From positions 51,358,001 to 51,422,000 of the forward strand of contig JAUIMM010000200.1 of the NCBI GenBank assembly GCA_031769625.1: a stretch of DNA of 64,000 nucleotides, written 5' to 3'. The stretch is from Taudactylus pleione (taxonomy: Eukaryota; Chordata; Amphibia; Anura; Myobatrachidae). Positions 45,411 through 58,600 of this stretch are shown here, piece after piece (positions within the stretch are counted from its first letter, which is position 1; each line of letters starts with the position of its first letter). Position numbers and translations under genes: made by a program. The notes under the pieces were generated by a model. That model was not told the DNA's origin and ran no database searches. It worked only from the letters and a program-made list of their open reading frames with translations.

Positions 45411-47230
45411 GAAACAAATCCAAGTTCTTCTCTCTTTTCCCTTGGTCCCCCTAACTCATCTCTCTCCTATTCAATCTACCCTTAACATTAGGTCATATTT
45501 CTTTCATATGCTAACAATAATAATTGCAATAATAATAGTAATAACAATAATGACAGTAACAGAGATATGTACTGTCAATTTTTTTTTAAAATAACTAAAA
45601 CACAAACTGTAGGTTTTATTTTTATATGGACACATCTGTACCATGTTTTAGTTAAAACCCGGCCTCCACCACCCCTACATAGCCGGCCAGTCACACGCCT
45701 TTGATATTTATTATTATTATTATTATAGTTATTAGTTTAAATAATCTCTCTTCTCCCCTGGTCTCCCCTAACTCATCTCTCCCCTATCCAATCTACCCTT
45801 AACCCCTCCCTTCAGCAATAATAGCAGTAGTAATAGTAATAATAATAAAACCCGGCCTCCACCTCCCCTAAATAGCCGGCCAGTCACACTCCTTTGATGT
45901 TTATTATTATTATAATTATTGTTATTAGTTTAAATAATCTCTCTTCTCCACTGGTCCCCCCTATCTCCTCTCTCCACTATTCACTCTCTCCTTAACCCCT
46001 CCCTTCAGCAATAATAGCTATAGTAGTAGTAATAATAATAAAAACCGGCCTCCATCGCCCCTAAATAGCCGGCCTGTCACACTCTTTTGAAGTTTATTAT
46101 TATTATAATCATTGATATTAGTTTAAATAATATCTCTTCTCCCCTGGCCCCCCATAACTCCTCTCTTCCCTATTCACTCTCCCCTTAAACCCTCCCTATA
46201 GCAAAAATAGCAGTAGTAATAATAATAATAATAATAAAACTCGGCCTCCACCGCCCCTAAATAGCCGGCCTGTCACACTCCTTTGATGTTTATTATTATT
46301 ATTATAATTATTGTTATTAGTTTAAATAATCTCTCTTCTCCCCTGGTCTCCCCTAACTCCTCTCTCCCCTATTAACTCTCCCCTTAAACCCTTTCTTCAG
46401 CAATAATAGCAGTAGTAGTAGTAATAATTAAAATAATAACAATAATAAAACTCGGCCTCCACCACCCCTATATAGCCGGCCAGTCACACTCCTTTAATGT
46501 TTACTATTATTATTGTTATTAGTTTAAATAATCTCTCTTCTCCCCTGGTCCCCCCTAACTCCTCTCTCCCCTATTAACTCTCCCCTTAAGCCCTCCCTTT
46601 AGCAATAATAGCCATAGTAGTAGAAGTAATGATAATAATAATAATAATAAAACCCGGCCTCCACCTCCCCTAAATAGTCGGCCTGTCAAACTCCTTTGAA
46701 GTTTATTATTATTATAATCATTGATATTAGTTTAAATAATCTTTCTTCTCCCCTGGCCCCCCCTAACTCCTTTCTCCCCTATTCACCCTCCCCTTAAACC
46801 CTTCCTTCAGCAATAATAGCAGTAGTAGTAGTAGTAATAATAAAAATAATAACAATAATAAAACCCGGCCTCCACCACCCCTAAATAGCCGGCCTGTCAC
46901 ACTCCTTTGATGTTTATTATTATTCTAATTATTGTTATTAGTTTAAATAATCTCTCTTCTCCTCTGGTCTCCCCTAACTCCTCTCTCCCCTATTAACTCT
47001 CCCCTTAAGCCCTCCCTTTAGCAATAATAGCCATAGTAGTAGAAGTAATAATAATAATAATAATAAAACCCGGCCTCCACCTCCCCTAAATAGCCGGCCA
47101 GTCACACACCTTTGATGTTTCTTTTTTTTTATTTTTTTATTATTATTATTATTATTAATATTAGTTCCCTCCTAACTCATCTATCCCCGATTAAATCTCC
47201 CCTTAACCCTTCCCTTTAGCAATAATAATA
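45410..47230. repeat. Satellite of about 200 bp with dimeric higher-order pattern
   Basis: The block CGGCCTCCACC...CCCCTA(A/C)ATAGCCGGCC occurs near 45659, 45851, 46044, 46242, 46451, 46653, 46865 and 47071, spacing 192-211 bases. Each unit also has TTTGATGTTTATTATTATT, GTTATTAGTTTAAATAATCT, a pyrimidine-rich segment and AAT/AGT trinucleotide runs. Confidence 0.95.
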
Positions 47231-47507
47231 ATAGTAGTAATAATAGTTAAAATTATAATAAAAATAATAGGAATAATAATAGTAGTAACAATGAAAAATA
47301 TATAAACATGTTTTAAAAATTCTAAAAACATAAACATGTTCTTCTTTTCTTCATCATGGCTCTGAAGTGCTGTATAATAACAAAAAAAAAGTAAGACTTT
47401 AATGTGTGTTTTCTATGGTAAAAAACACACACACTACAGTATCTTATTCTGTGTGTTGCTGTGTTATCTCTATACCCAGCACCTTCATCATTAGATCTCT
47501 CATATTG

Positions 47508-48081
47508 TGATTATTCATGATATTAATTATCGGGGTTCGGACCCCGATAATTAACATTCTAACTCTATGCAAGCACCGAAGCAATTCATCATTGCTCCAG
47601 CGTGGAGACAGCTGATCCGAAAATCAGCTGTCTCCCCGAACTGTTTCATTGTTCCTTTCAGAGCAGTGAGACAAGTGCACATGCGTAACCTACAGGTCAC
47701 GTATGCGCCCAAGAGACCCGTCGTCTAGAGAAGGGAGTCGGACAGGGGTGGAGGGATCCGAAAGAACCCTCTTCGCTATCCGGGACTCCTTCCCATAGGG
47801 AAGGAGTAGGTTGCAAGCCCGGAGCCGGAGCACTTGTCATCTTAGATGGAGAATGCTCCCGCACTCAAGCCCCGAAAATATTGTATTTTCAGAGCTTGAT
47901 TAATTCTGACCCCATACCAGTGTATGGGGACAGTGGCCCATTCAGCGTGAGGAAGGTAAACAGAAGATATCACAGATACCTTCTTGATGAATGGCCCGAT
48001 AACTTAATTTCTACAATTGCAGGTGAAAATGTTCATTTTCCCCTGCTTTTGTAGAAATTAAGTGATGATGAATAGGCCCCT
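47508..48081. mobile_element. MITE family K, copy 2
   Basis: Shares ordered blocks with 22876-23353. Contains hairpins TATTAATTATCGGGG...CCCCGATAATTAA and GGAGACAGCTGATCCGAAAATCAGCTGTCTCC. Confidence 0.8.
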
Positions 48082-48539
48082 ATATGATGAAACAAAGGAT
48101 GCACAGGATGTTATTGTTCATTTACTCATTTAATCAGTATGTGAGGTAATATATTTCCTATCCTGCATTACCTGTTATTACATAGACAGCAGGCGCTTAA
48201 CCAAATGGGATAGGCCATCCCCTTCCCCAAGTTTAGTCATACATTGTGTGGCTGCACAGTGACTGGGTATGAGATCATCTTACACAGTAGCAAACTGATT
48301 GGTGGATGGTGCTGGCCATTCACAAGATGGAGTAGCTGGAGGTCTCCATACTTTGATTAGTGAATGTCTGAAACTATCCACTAATCAGAGGGCAGGCTGC
48401 TGTCACATGGCCTGTACAGTGCACAGACAGACAGCAAGACACCACAGGAGGGGCAAGTTATTTAATTGTTTCACCCTACAGATATGTGATCTAATTCCAT
48501 AATAATTATACCAATAAACTTTTTGGAGTGGGCTCAGTC

Positions 48540-48885
48540 CAGGGGCCTATCTATAATGGGTGCAGGGTGTGCGGGGAACATGGCCTGGGTCCAAGGGGGC
48601 CACGCACTGCACACCCTGCCCCCATAATATTACGTACCTCTCCAGGGTGCCACGTCGGTGCGCTGGTCCTTCGCTATAAAATGACTAGACAATGGCCACA
48701 GTGGCCATTTTCCCGTTTTTTGCGCATGCGCAGTACAGGGAAAATGGGCGCCGCTGCAGTGCCCAGAGTCTGTAACTCCAGCGCTGGCCACGCACAACTC
48801 AGTGCACTGCCGGGCGGAGAGGAGGGGGCCCGTGTCGGAGACTGCACACGGGCCCCCTCCTCTCTAGAAACGGCCCTGGCTCAGT
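48540..48885. mobile_element. MITE family O, copy 1
   Basis: Begins near CAGGGGCCTATCTATAATGGGTGCAGGGTG and ends near TAGAAACGGCCCTG. Its ATAATGGGTGCAGGGTGTGCGG arm and CACACCCTGCCCCCATAATAT arm pair. Related to 17920-18300 and to the host of N2. Confidence 0.65.
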
Positions 48886-49284
48886 CTCATAATTACTTCA
48901 GAGATCTGATTTTTTATTATGTTATATGTAGATTTAAATTATATTATACTGTATTATATTATGTATATTATATTGTGCTGCTAGAGCTCTACGGTCTCAT
49001 TTAGCATTATTGCAGAGATGGGTAAGGAGGGGAATATTCTACATTATAATGTCATCAGAGATATGGGGCCTGATTTTGAATTACAGAGATTGAAGTATGG
49101 GGAACTCTATATTAAAATGCCAACAGAGATCTCATGAACAACCATGGCTGTGTATGAATCTAATAATTAAGACACTTTCATAGAGGAGCTGACTATAAAA
49201 ACTCAAAGTTCAATATTATCATCAGCATCAATCAACTGATGTCTGTCACTCAGCAATGAGCCCTGAGATTTATAAGTCACCTTC

Positions 49285-49350
49285 TTAGAATTTACCTTCT
49301 TCATCCAGCGAGAAGTCTAAACTATTTCTGCTGGGAGGTGGAGACATATT
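49285..49350 (-). other. Candidate small exon downstream of the kinase
   Basis: On the minus strand CTCTACAG is followed by an ATG-containing open stretch (NMSPPPSRNSLDFSLDEEG) and then GAAG|GTAAAT. It could be the first coding exon of a neighbouring gene, an alternative last exon (in-frame TAA at 49285-49287), or chance. No good donor in the kinase last exon points to it. Confidence 0.25.
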
Positions 49351-49416
49351 CTGTAGAGCACATCCTCAGAGGTGACCTCAGAAGAATAGAAAAGAAAATG
49401 TGTTAAAATTATACTC

Positions 49417-49695
49417 TTAACTTATAAAGAGAATATACACATAAAATATAAACATGAATACGAAAACCATCAGCCTGAAACCATCTCTTCGTTCCATAAC
49501 CATCTTCCAGGTGTTAGGCCATCTCGCTCCATGCAGGTGGAAGGCTGGTGTTCTGGGGATGGTCCTCCAGTTGGAGCCCACATATGAGAACCCTCTGAAC
49601 AGCTCCTGGTCTATTGAGCTCAGTGGTGTTATCTGAGCCTCTGCTGCTTCCATCTCCTCGATGTTACATCCTCGGGAGCTGTGTTCAATGGTGGG
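49417..49695 (-). CDS. Kinase exon 7: C-terminal tail, turn and hydrophobic motifs
   Basis: Acceptor CTTCCTGTAG, then PTIEHSSRG and [19 protein letters not shown] ending in the hydrophobic motif FRGFSYV, the PKC-type F-x-x-F-S-Y. The frame joins exon 6 in phase 0. After the motif it continues to a TAA at 49417-49419 through [20 protein letters not shown], a strongly hydrophobic 20-residue end that could act as a membrane anchor. Alternatively, an unseen donor may remove it. Confidence 0.75.
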   Translation of the reverse strand, partial: PTIEHSSRGCNIEEMEAAEAQITPLSSIDQELFRGFSYVGSNWRTIPRTPAFHLHGARWPNTWKMVMERRDGFRLMVFVFMFIFYVYILFIS

Positions 49696-52600
49696 CTACA
49701 GGAAGAAGAGACAAATAAACATCCATGTACTAAAATCTGATTTCAAATTCATAAAAGCTAAAAGTGTTAGAAAAAAGTAAGATGTGACATGTATCTATGG
49801 AGCCGCTGATAGCACAGGCTAGTGTAGTGTGGTTCTGCTCAGTGGCCTCTCTATAAAGGGTGCGGGGTGTGCGGTGCATATATTGTAGGCTGCAAAGTCT
49901 ACTGGCGCCCAAACCATACCAGGGCCAAAACTAGGATTTTTCTCACCCGCGGGAAGGCAGTAATTTGGCCCCTCCCCCCCAAAAAAACAACAATGAAGAC
50001 ATTTTTTTACGTGCAATGCATGTGCACTCCTGAAAAGGGTGTGTAGTTTCATGTATTACATTACGCCACACAGTAATGCCCACAACACATTATACCACAG
50101 TAATGTCCCTTACAACACATTATGCCACACTAATGCCCCTAACACATTATGCCACAGTAATGCCCCTTAAGCATTAAGCCACCTTAATACCCCTTACACA
50201 TTATTCCATAATAATACCCCTTACACATTATGCCATAATAATGCCCTCTTACACATTATGCCACAATACCCACCATAATGCACCTTACACATTTATGTCC
50301 CCCTTCCTTCCCCAAAGCCTTTCACCTTGTTCCCAGGATTTGAAGCCCCTCACCCTAAAATTTGGAGCTGCACGCCGCATTGGCAAGCTTGCTTTCCAGC
50401 TAAGGATTTGGGGCCACATGCCTGCATTGGCAGGCAACCGTCCGCAGCCCTTGAGAGACAAACCACCATCATTCTAATGTGACACCGGTCACGGGCCAAT
50501 CAGAACTTGCAGACCAGCAGCCGCTGCTGATTTGCAGCTGGTCCACGAGCTCTGATTGGCTCTCGATTGGCGCTACATGAGAATGATTGCAGCTCTGTGT
50601 CTCTGCAGGGCAACGGGCAGCTGCCTGCCAGTCCCGGCATGCGGCTCCAAACCCACACTAACAGCCAGGTACCTAGGCCCCCAATCAGCAGCCTGTTCTC
50701 AGTGCCCCCAAGACCAGTGTCAAGGGCACGTGCCCCCCTAGTAGCTGCCCTGACCATACACCCTGCACCCATGTTCAATACTCAGCTCTCCGGAGTTCCA
50801 TGTTTGCAGTGGCTGGACTCAATATAATAATGTACATGAAATCACTTACTACATATGGGTGCAATGTGATTGCAGTTATTTCATTAGCTAAATAAAGCAA
50901 GTAATGCCACAGTGATCACCATGTGGATAGGCTGAGCGATGTCCTCTCATCATAAAATGATCGTTGACCTTCATCTTTTTATTATATTTGTAAATGACCC
51001 TTATTATCTTTAAATGCATTAATTGTGCAAAACTGCTTTTTTTCCTATACTTACTGGGTCAGGGACATGTGGTGGTGGGAGTCTAAGGGCTTCCAGCGAG
51101 ACCCAATCCATGCGCTGGAACAAAGGATGCTGGCGGATGTTTCCGTTGGCTCCCAAACGCCTGGATGGATTTTTACACAGGAGCTGCTTAACGATGTCTT
51201 TAGCCACAGCTCCTGCCTTGTGGAACCGTCTGGGATGGTAGCGACGGGTTCCGGTAATCATTTCATTAATGATGACACCAAATGAATACCAATCCACTCC
51301 AGCGTTGTACTCCTCTCCTGCCAGCATCTACCATAGAGAAAGATATTATAGCACATTGTTACTCTATCATTATCTACTATAAGCCATGTGTCTGTGTCTC
51401 ATTGGCACTAGTTCTTTGCTATTATCATCCCACCTCTTTCAGTAGGTAACACCTTGGGCAGCATTCTATAGCTGAGTCTTTGCCGCAAATTGCTCAAAGT
51501 GGCTAAAAACGTCACAACCGTGACTAGGAATGGTCATATAGGGCTTTCTATTGATGGTCACCTTCCATGGTGCCATCGATGATAACCATCGATGGTGCAT
51601 AACAAAACATCTATGGAAAACCATTGATGGTTTGCACCACTTGATGGCCACTGCTGCTAGTAAATAGTGGGTTGCGGGCCAATATAAAACATGGGGTGGG
51701 ACTTAGCAGGCTACCAGGGGGTGCAGCTAAGCTCCTTGTCTCTCTGTAGAAGAAAAAAACATTGAGCTCCATTGGCTCTCTGCAATCGATAGCAAAACCG
51801 TCGCCCATCGGTAGTAAACCTTTAATGCTTGTTAAATATCGATGGTCGATGGCCATCCTTAGCCGTGACTTCCACGGACAGTACTCAAAGTGAATCTGTC
51901 ACTCAGTGATGTCAATAGGGAAGTGTGAGCAGTGTCATTGTGCAGGGCCCTTGGTATGGCACTGTCTCTGTCCCAGGCTCCTGTATTTGGCTTGCAGGGT
52001 GCTTGGTCACTACAAACACACACCCTGCAGCCTGTAGAGCTGCCTGGAGTGTCATAACACAATGAAGTCACATATTTATGGGCGGGGCTGGCACAGGGTG
52101 CCACAGAGTACTTCCCCAGCACTGCTGTCACACATGCTTGCTCCTGGGTAGGCAGGTCAATGATGCTCTTATTAAGAGTACAATAAAGGTGTGATGACAC
52201 AGCTATGAACAGATGGAGGCCAGAATTATTATTTGGGGTAGGTCAGGGACGTGTGCACATTCACTGATGATGATGATCACCAGCACTAGCGACCCACTTG
52301 TCAATGAATGATGGCGAATGCACCACTTATTCTGGCAGGACATATAGGGCCTGATTCTGAATTGGACGCAATGCCGAAGGTCACAGAGTTGGGCAATGTT
52401 TTGCTACTGCGCTTACCCGAAAATCCCTAAAACTCCTACGGCGCATGTGTTACACAGTGTGTGCGCACAAAGACACTGATGAGCCGCACACCATCAGACA
52501 TGTCTAGGAGAAGTGCTTGGCATTGCTGGGTGGTGACTGGGAGGTGGCTAAACAGATGCACAGAGATGGTCTGTATTATGGGCGTGTCAGTAACGTGTTT

Positions 52601-55600
52601 GTGTACATGGGTGCTCAATCACTCACAGTGAGGCCATACTTGTATAATCTGCACCTGCCATAGTGCTGGTATAAGTTTCTATGGTGTGACTGATGGTGGT
52701 GACTACAGATGCACCAGGCAGTATTACAGCATCTACATATGCCCATAGTGACGTCTCAGTCCTTGCACACACAGATGTACACCAGGGAAGGGCTGTGTAG
52801 TGGCATTACATGGTATCACATACGGGCGATTACTAAAGACACAGACACGTCTGCTCCCACCTCTGACTTAGGCCCATAATGTTTTATTTGTGTGTGGTGT
52901 AACCATTTTTTTCTCCATATGGAGAGTTTTTTCTATGTTTTAGAAAAGATTTTTACATTTTATGCCTAAAAGTGATGTAAACACTGTATTTTGCAGTCAA
53001 AACAAATGGCAAAAAACATTGATTAATAATGTAAGAAATGTATGTGACATCTTCCAGGCGTAAGCCGGAGCATATGCTGCTGATAGTAATAATATATTAT
53101 ACCCCTCACCTCTGGTGCCATATATCCAGGGGTTCCAGCGTAGGCTGTGGCTGTCTGGTCACCAAAGATGTTATCGATTGCCAGGCCGAAATCAGCAATT
53201 TTCAGATGACCAGACTCTGCCATCAGGATGTTATCTGGCTTTAGGTCTCTATAAAGAAAGATTTATGATAAATGAGAACTATTTTGTCTAGTGAGAAATA
53301 TATACTGTACATGAATTACTAGTAGTATTACAGGAGTCACATTTTGCAGACAGCGCCACCTAGTGATTACAGTGATTTCAGTTCTTACATTAAGCGTAAT
53401 AAGAAAGTGCACATCACTGTGACCTGATTATGGGCTCTATTTATTAACATTATTTTTACTAAAATAAAGTGAAAAAGGGTGTTTTCACACCCTTTTCACA
53501 TTATTTTAGTTTCACCTGTAGTTATTACAGGGCAATTGGAGTAGAATTAGTAAAATTCTACTCCAAACCCCAGTATCACTTATTTTTAGTAAAGCAGATC
53601 GCATTTCCCATAATTGTAATGGGAAATGTGATCCGACCATAGTTACTAAAAATAAATTGTAAAAAAATACCGGGGGAAGCCCTGTGATAATAACGCCACC
53701 TGGAGGTGGCGTTATCCAGGATCTCCCCCGGTTACCGGGCTCCCACTCTGCTCTAACGGGGAGAGCAGAGGCGGGAGCTGGTACCAGTAATCAGCTATGT
53801 GGTCTAAGCAGACCGCAAGCTGATTGCTGTAAAAAAAAGAAAAAAAAAATGAAACATTTTTTTTTTACTTACCTGAATCCAGGGACCGGTGATCGGGCCT
53901 CCGGTGATGGCTCCTCTCCGGTCAGCTGGTCTCCCATAGTGCACTGCGGCCCGGTCATCAGGTGATCGGGCGCCAGTGCAGTATGGGAGATCACCTGATC
54001 GGGAAGCCCGGAGAAGACCACCGGAGGCCAGGAGGATGCAGGTAAGTGTAATGAAGGGAGGGGGGTTGCGGGGGGGTCGCGGGGGTCCGCGATCGTGGGG
54101 GCGGGGCTTAGCGTCGGTGGGGGGGTAGTAGCGGTGGTCGGTCGGCGCATGCGCGGGCTCTTAGTTGCGGTATTTTTTCCGAAAATACCGCGACTAGAGT
54201 GCGGATGGGATCCGCAGGGACAGAGCTTTATCGCAAGCTCTGTCCCTGCAAGGGATTTATAGTAAATCCCTGTGATATTGCCTGAATTCGCAATGCGAAT
54301 TCACTCGGTAATATCACACTACAATCCGCATTCAATATGCGGATTGTAATAAATAGAGCCCTATGTATGAAATTGGAATTATTAGTATAATTACCGATGG
54401 ATGATACCCTTAGAGTGCAGGTGTTGTACACCACATGTGATCTCAGCTGCGTAGAACCTTAAAGAGAAGAAATTATTGTAACTTGTTGACACTAGAAAAA
54501 GGTAGAAAACCTGATATCCCCACTTACCCCCTCATGTCATACACTGCCCCTGTCACATGACACCCTGTTATCACTGACACATTCTCACAACTATGCTCCC
54601 ACATGATCAGCACATTGACATATATGGAAGACATTCCATGATCTAATAAGACCATATGTTAGCAGGGCTATCAAGACAATGGTGGGACCAGGTGATATAT
54701 AGGTGGTGTGGTCAAATCCCCCTGCAAAAAATGACTGGAAAATACTATGTGCACCTGCAAAGGGGGGCCCAGGCACCCCGCCAAGCCCCTCAAACAAGTC
54801 CAGGCCCCGGTAATTAGTATCTGCTCCCCCTTCTCTCTGTGCCCCTGCATGTTATTCTATCCATACTCACATTCAACATAAAGACCAAATTAAGGTGATC
54901 AGTAATGAAAAGATTACATTGAACATTTGCCATTCCCTGGAGAGGATGGCCCAGGTGTATGGGATGGGGGCATGTACATTAAAGTCTGCGTTTTATTTAA
55001 GTCTAACTCCTTTCAATGCAGATGTAATGCAGCTCAAAACTGAGTATTATTATCTTAAACAAGCTCTATTGATAAGGACAAGGTACCCCAGTAATGTTAG
55101 CTGCTGGGCCATCTAGCGTCCCTGCTTTGGGTAAAGGTGTAGGGGTAGGAAATATTAAGGGGAATTTACAAAAGGTGTACAACCCTTATACTGTCCCTAT
55201 CTCTGCACACCCTGTTACAGTTCATTTCAGTACATGTCTGTTGTATTTGAGGTGCTTACGTTGCGCTGGTGATGTCCAAGCAGCCTTTCCTCTGCAGGAA
55301 CTGGTATAAGTCCCCGCCACTCGCGTATTCCAGACCCAGAAATAGATGGTTCTGTTTGATTGGACACACACAACAGTCATATAATACATTTTATTAGGAG
55401 AACATGGCAACAACTCCAAGTGAGCGTACTGGCTCATAGTAACATTATTACCCAAGAAGAGATGAAACCTGTATTTATGGTAAATGTGTAAATATAAATA
55501 AAGAATTCTAACTAATGATCCTTGTCTAAAATACACTGTACCGTGGTCTGGAAGGCAAGGTGACCATGGATGAGGAAGGCACTACCAGACGCAACCTCTA

Positions 55601-58600
55601 GCACCCTGCGCTCCACAAACACCAGCTCCGGGTCCTTCAATAGCAGCTTTCTCTTCTTGATGACCTTCACTGCCAGTCGCTGACCAGTCAGAGAGTCCTC
55701 AGCCAGCAGGACCTACAGGTGATAGAGGCATACACACACAATCATATTTCTACTTACATTTTATTACCTCTATACGCATCCATATCTTTAGAGGTTAGCG
55801 GTATATTGTATTTCCAGTGTCATTAAAGTAAAAAATAAATGTCATTTTTAGATATTACACATTGACACATTACGTCCATGACGCCGATTGGAGGACCAGG
55901 CAGCAGCTCTGCCGGGAGGAGGTCACGCCCGCATGCCGTTACTCAGCAGCAGAGTCTTTGGGGGTAGGAGGGCAGAAGGCTTAGGGGGAAGGGGGGAAGC
56001 TCCGTGTGGCTTGAAGGGGGGCCCCCACAAGCCTTAACCTGGCCCTGTCCTACTGCTTTATGGTGATGCTTAATGACGTACATGGAGTGACAATGATAAT
56101 ATATTCATGATGCCTCCTTTACTACAATGTTTGAGTCACACAGTTGTTACCTGAGTTATGTAACCACAGTCACATGACTTACCTTCCCAAAGCTGCCCTG
56201 GCCCAGTAGATGGCAGAATGACAGCCTCTTGATGTATGAAGAGACTGTTTCTCCAGGAGCAGCTTCCTGAACACCACTTCCTCCTTATAGGGATAAAAAA
56301 GTGAACAATGTAACATTTACTATTCAGAGTTAGGGATCTATTTATTATCATTAGTTTTACTAAAATTAAGTGAAAAAGGGTGTTTTCACACCCTTTTCAC
56401 ATTATTTTAGTTTCACCTAAAGTTACTACAGGGCAATTGGAGTAGAATTCGTAAAATTCTACTCCAACCCCTACGTATCACTTATTTTTAGTAATCAGAT
56501 CGCATTTCCCATAATTGGAATGGGAAATGCAATCTGTGTGCAAGTTACTAAAAATAAATTGTGAAAAATATACCTGGGGAGGCCCTGTGATAATAACGCC
56601 ACCTGGAGGTGGCGTTATCCAGGGTCTCCCCCGGTTACCGGACTCCTGCTCCGCTCTAACATGCAGAGCCCGGAGTCGGCCCCAGTGATCAGCTGTGTGG
56701 TCTAAACAGACCACATGCTGATACACTGCAAAAAAAAAAAAGTCCAAAAAAAAATGTACTTACCTGAGTCCAGGGACCGGAGTTCGGGGCTCCGGTGATG
56801 TCCTCCCTCCGGTCAGCTGGTCTCCCTTATTGCACTGCGGCCCGGTCATCAGGTGACCGGGTCCCAGTGCAGTATGGGATGTCAGCTGACCGGAGTAATA
56901 TCACACGACAATCTGCATTCACAATGCAGATTGTAGTAAATAGAGCTCTTAGAGGCACATGTAAAATGCATGTACATTATTGTATTGTATTACACCATTA
57001 TGTAACTGTAATGCAGTCAGAATACTGTTGTGTACAGAGAGAGCACATAAACTCAGCCATATAGAGGAAAGTGGGTCATCAATTGCTACTGTTGGAAAAA
57101 TGGTCAGGGATGGGCTGTGAAGGGGTATTTGCACCTCAGGCTGGTGTCATATTGCATCACCTTGTGCCGGTCAGTTGCTTAATATTATTTGTATAATAGC
57201 TGACCATCAGTGTATCTGGGATATCCTCAGTGGGCCCTATTGCTTAACCATTTAATTGACTAATATTTTCCAAAAATTACCCCAAAATTGTTGATTTTTT
57301 TAAATGATCAAATTATGTAAATAATTATTTACACCTAATTTGCTAAAACTTAATTAATAAATATGTAGATTATTAATGACATTATATTGAATAAGGGTAA
57401 TAGTTCTTATTTACATAATTTGATTATTTAATAAATCAATAATTTTTGTAACAATTTAAAAGAAGAGTTTTATACAGGTAAAAAAAACTTTTTAGTGATA
57501 TATAGTGTGTGTATATATATATAAATATATATATATATATACCATTTTTATAACTGGGCCAGCAGCAGCAGCAGTGAGTGGGCAATCCTGCGGGGCTGGC
57601 CAGGTGAGCAGTGCATGTAAATGGGGAGAGACGAGAATACACAGCATCCCTGAGCCCCTTGAGCTCAGGCTGCAGGAAGACTGTTTTAAAACAGGGGACT
57701 GAGCTATTAATTTTATTATTATTCTGTGGGCTAGTAATTTAATGTTATTGGATAGAGGACTGGGCTATTTATTAGTGTGGAGATATTATTTCATGTAATG
57801 GGGATGTGGGCTGGGCTATTAATTTATTGGTGTGGTGGGGTAATCATTTAGCAGTGGATGGGAACTGTTCATTTAATGATGAGGGATATTAATATAATAG
57901 TGGCATCTTGGCAATGTCTATTAATTTAAGGTGGGGATGAGGGTTATTTATTAAATATTGATGTTATTATGGGCTTTATAGGATGGAAGGTATATTTATT
58001 TATTGGGGATGGCTACATGGGATCAACAGTGGTCATGTTTATTATGTTGATCCCAGAATGGGAGATGTGAAATGACTGAGCAGTGAGCGCTGTATACCGT
58101 GATCACTCGCACCGCCGGTATTCTGTGCTGACTGCCCCAAGTCCTGACAATGCGCCTGTGCTGCTGCGCAGTGTGTAACTTCCCGTATCCCCACACAACT
58201 GCATGCCTGAAACTCTCTGTAACCCTGGTTCTCTCTAGAATATGTGTTATTTATTAATGGCAATGTGAAGGCACAATTGTCCCCTGTGGGCTATATTGCA
58301 CTTTACACATTATATTGTGTAGGAATAATGTACTATAACTGTGAGGGGGGAGTGCTAGTCCCTTATTTTGCCAGGGGCCTTCACCATATTAACTGTAGGT
58401 GGGGCCAGGGGTATAACTAGGTATTTGAAGACCCCATAGCAAAAGTTTGAGAAGGGCCCTATGTAGCACCCAATAGCAGTGTAGGACTGGCCCACAGGGG
58501 TACAGGGGAAACCCCTGGTGGGCCCCACTGACCAAGGGCCTACCCTCTTCTCTAGTGCTCAGGATGCAGACTGTACACTTGAATTATTAATTATACATAT

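Larger units (their letters stand above)
49838..50815. mobile_element. MITE family O, copy 2, interrupted by hAT-like N2
   Basis: CAGTGGCCTCTCTATAAAGGGTGCGGGGTG is separated by N2 from ACACCCTGCACCCATG. The two arms pair, as in O1. Confidence 0.65.

Noticed and set aside
45410..47230. Considered as a CRISPR-like or gene-cluster repeat
   Set aside because: Units of about 200 bases have no spacer-repeat structure and contain only low-complexity and pyrimidine blocks; it is a satellite.
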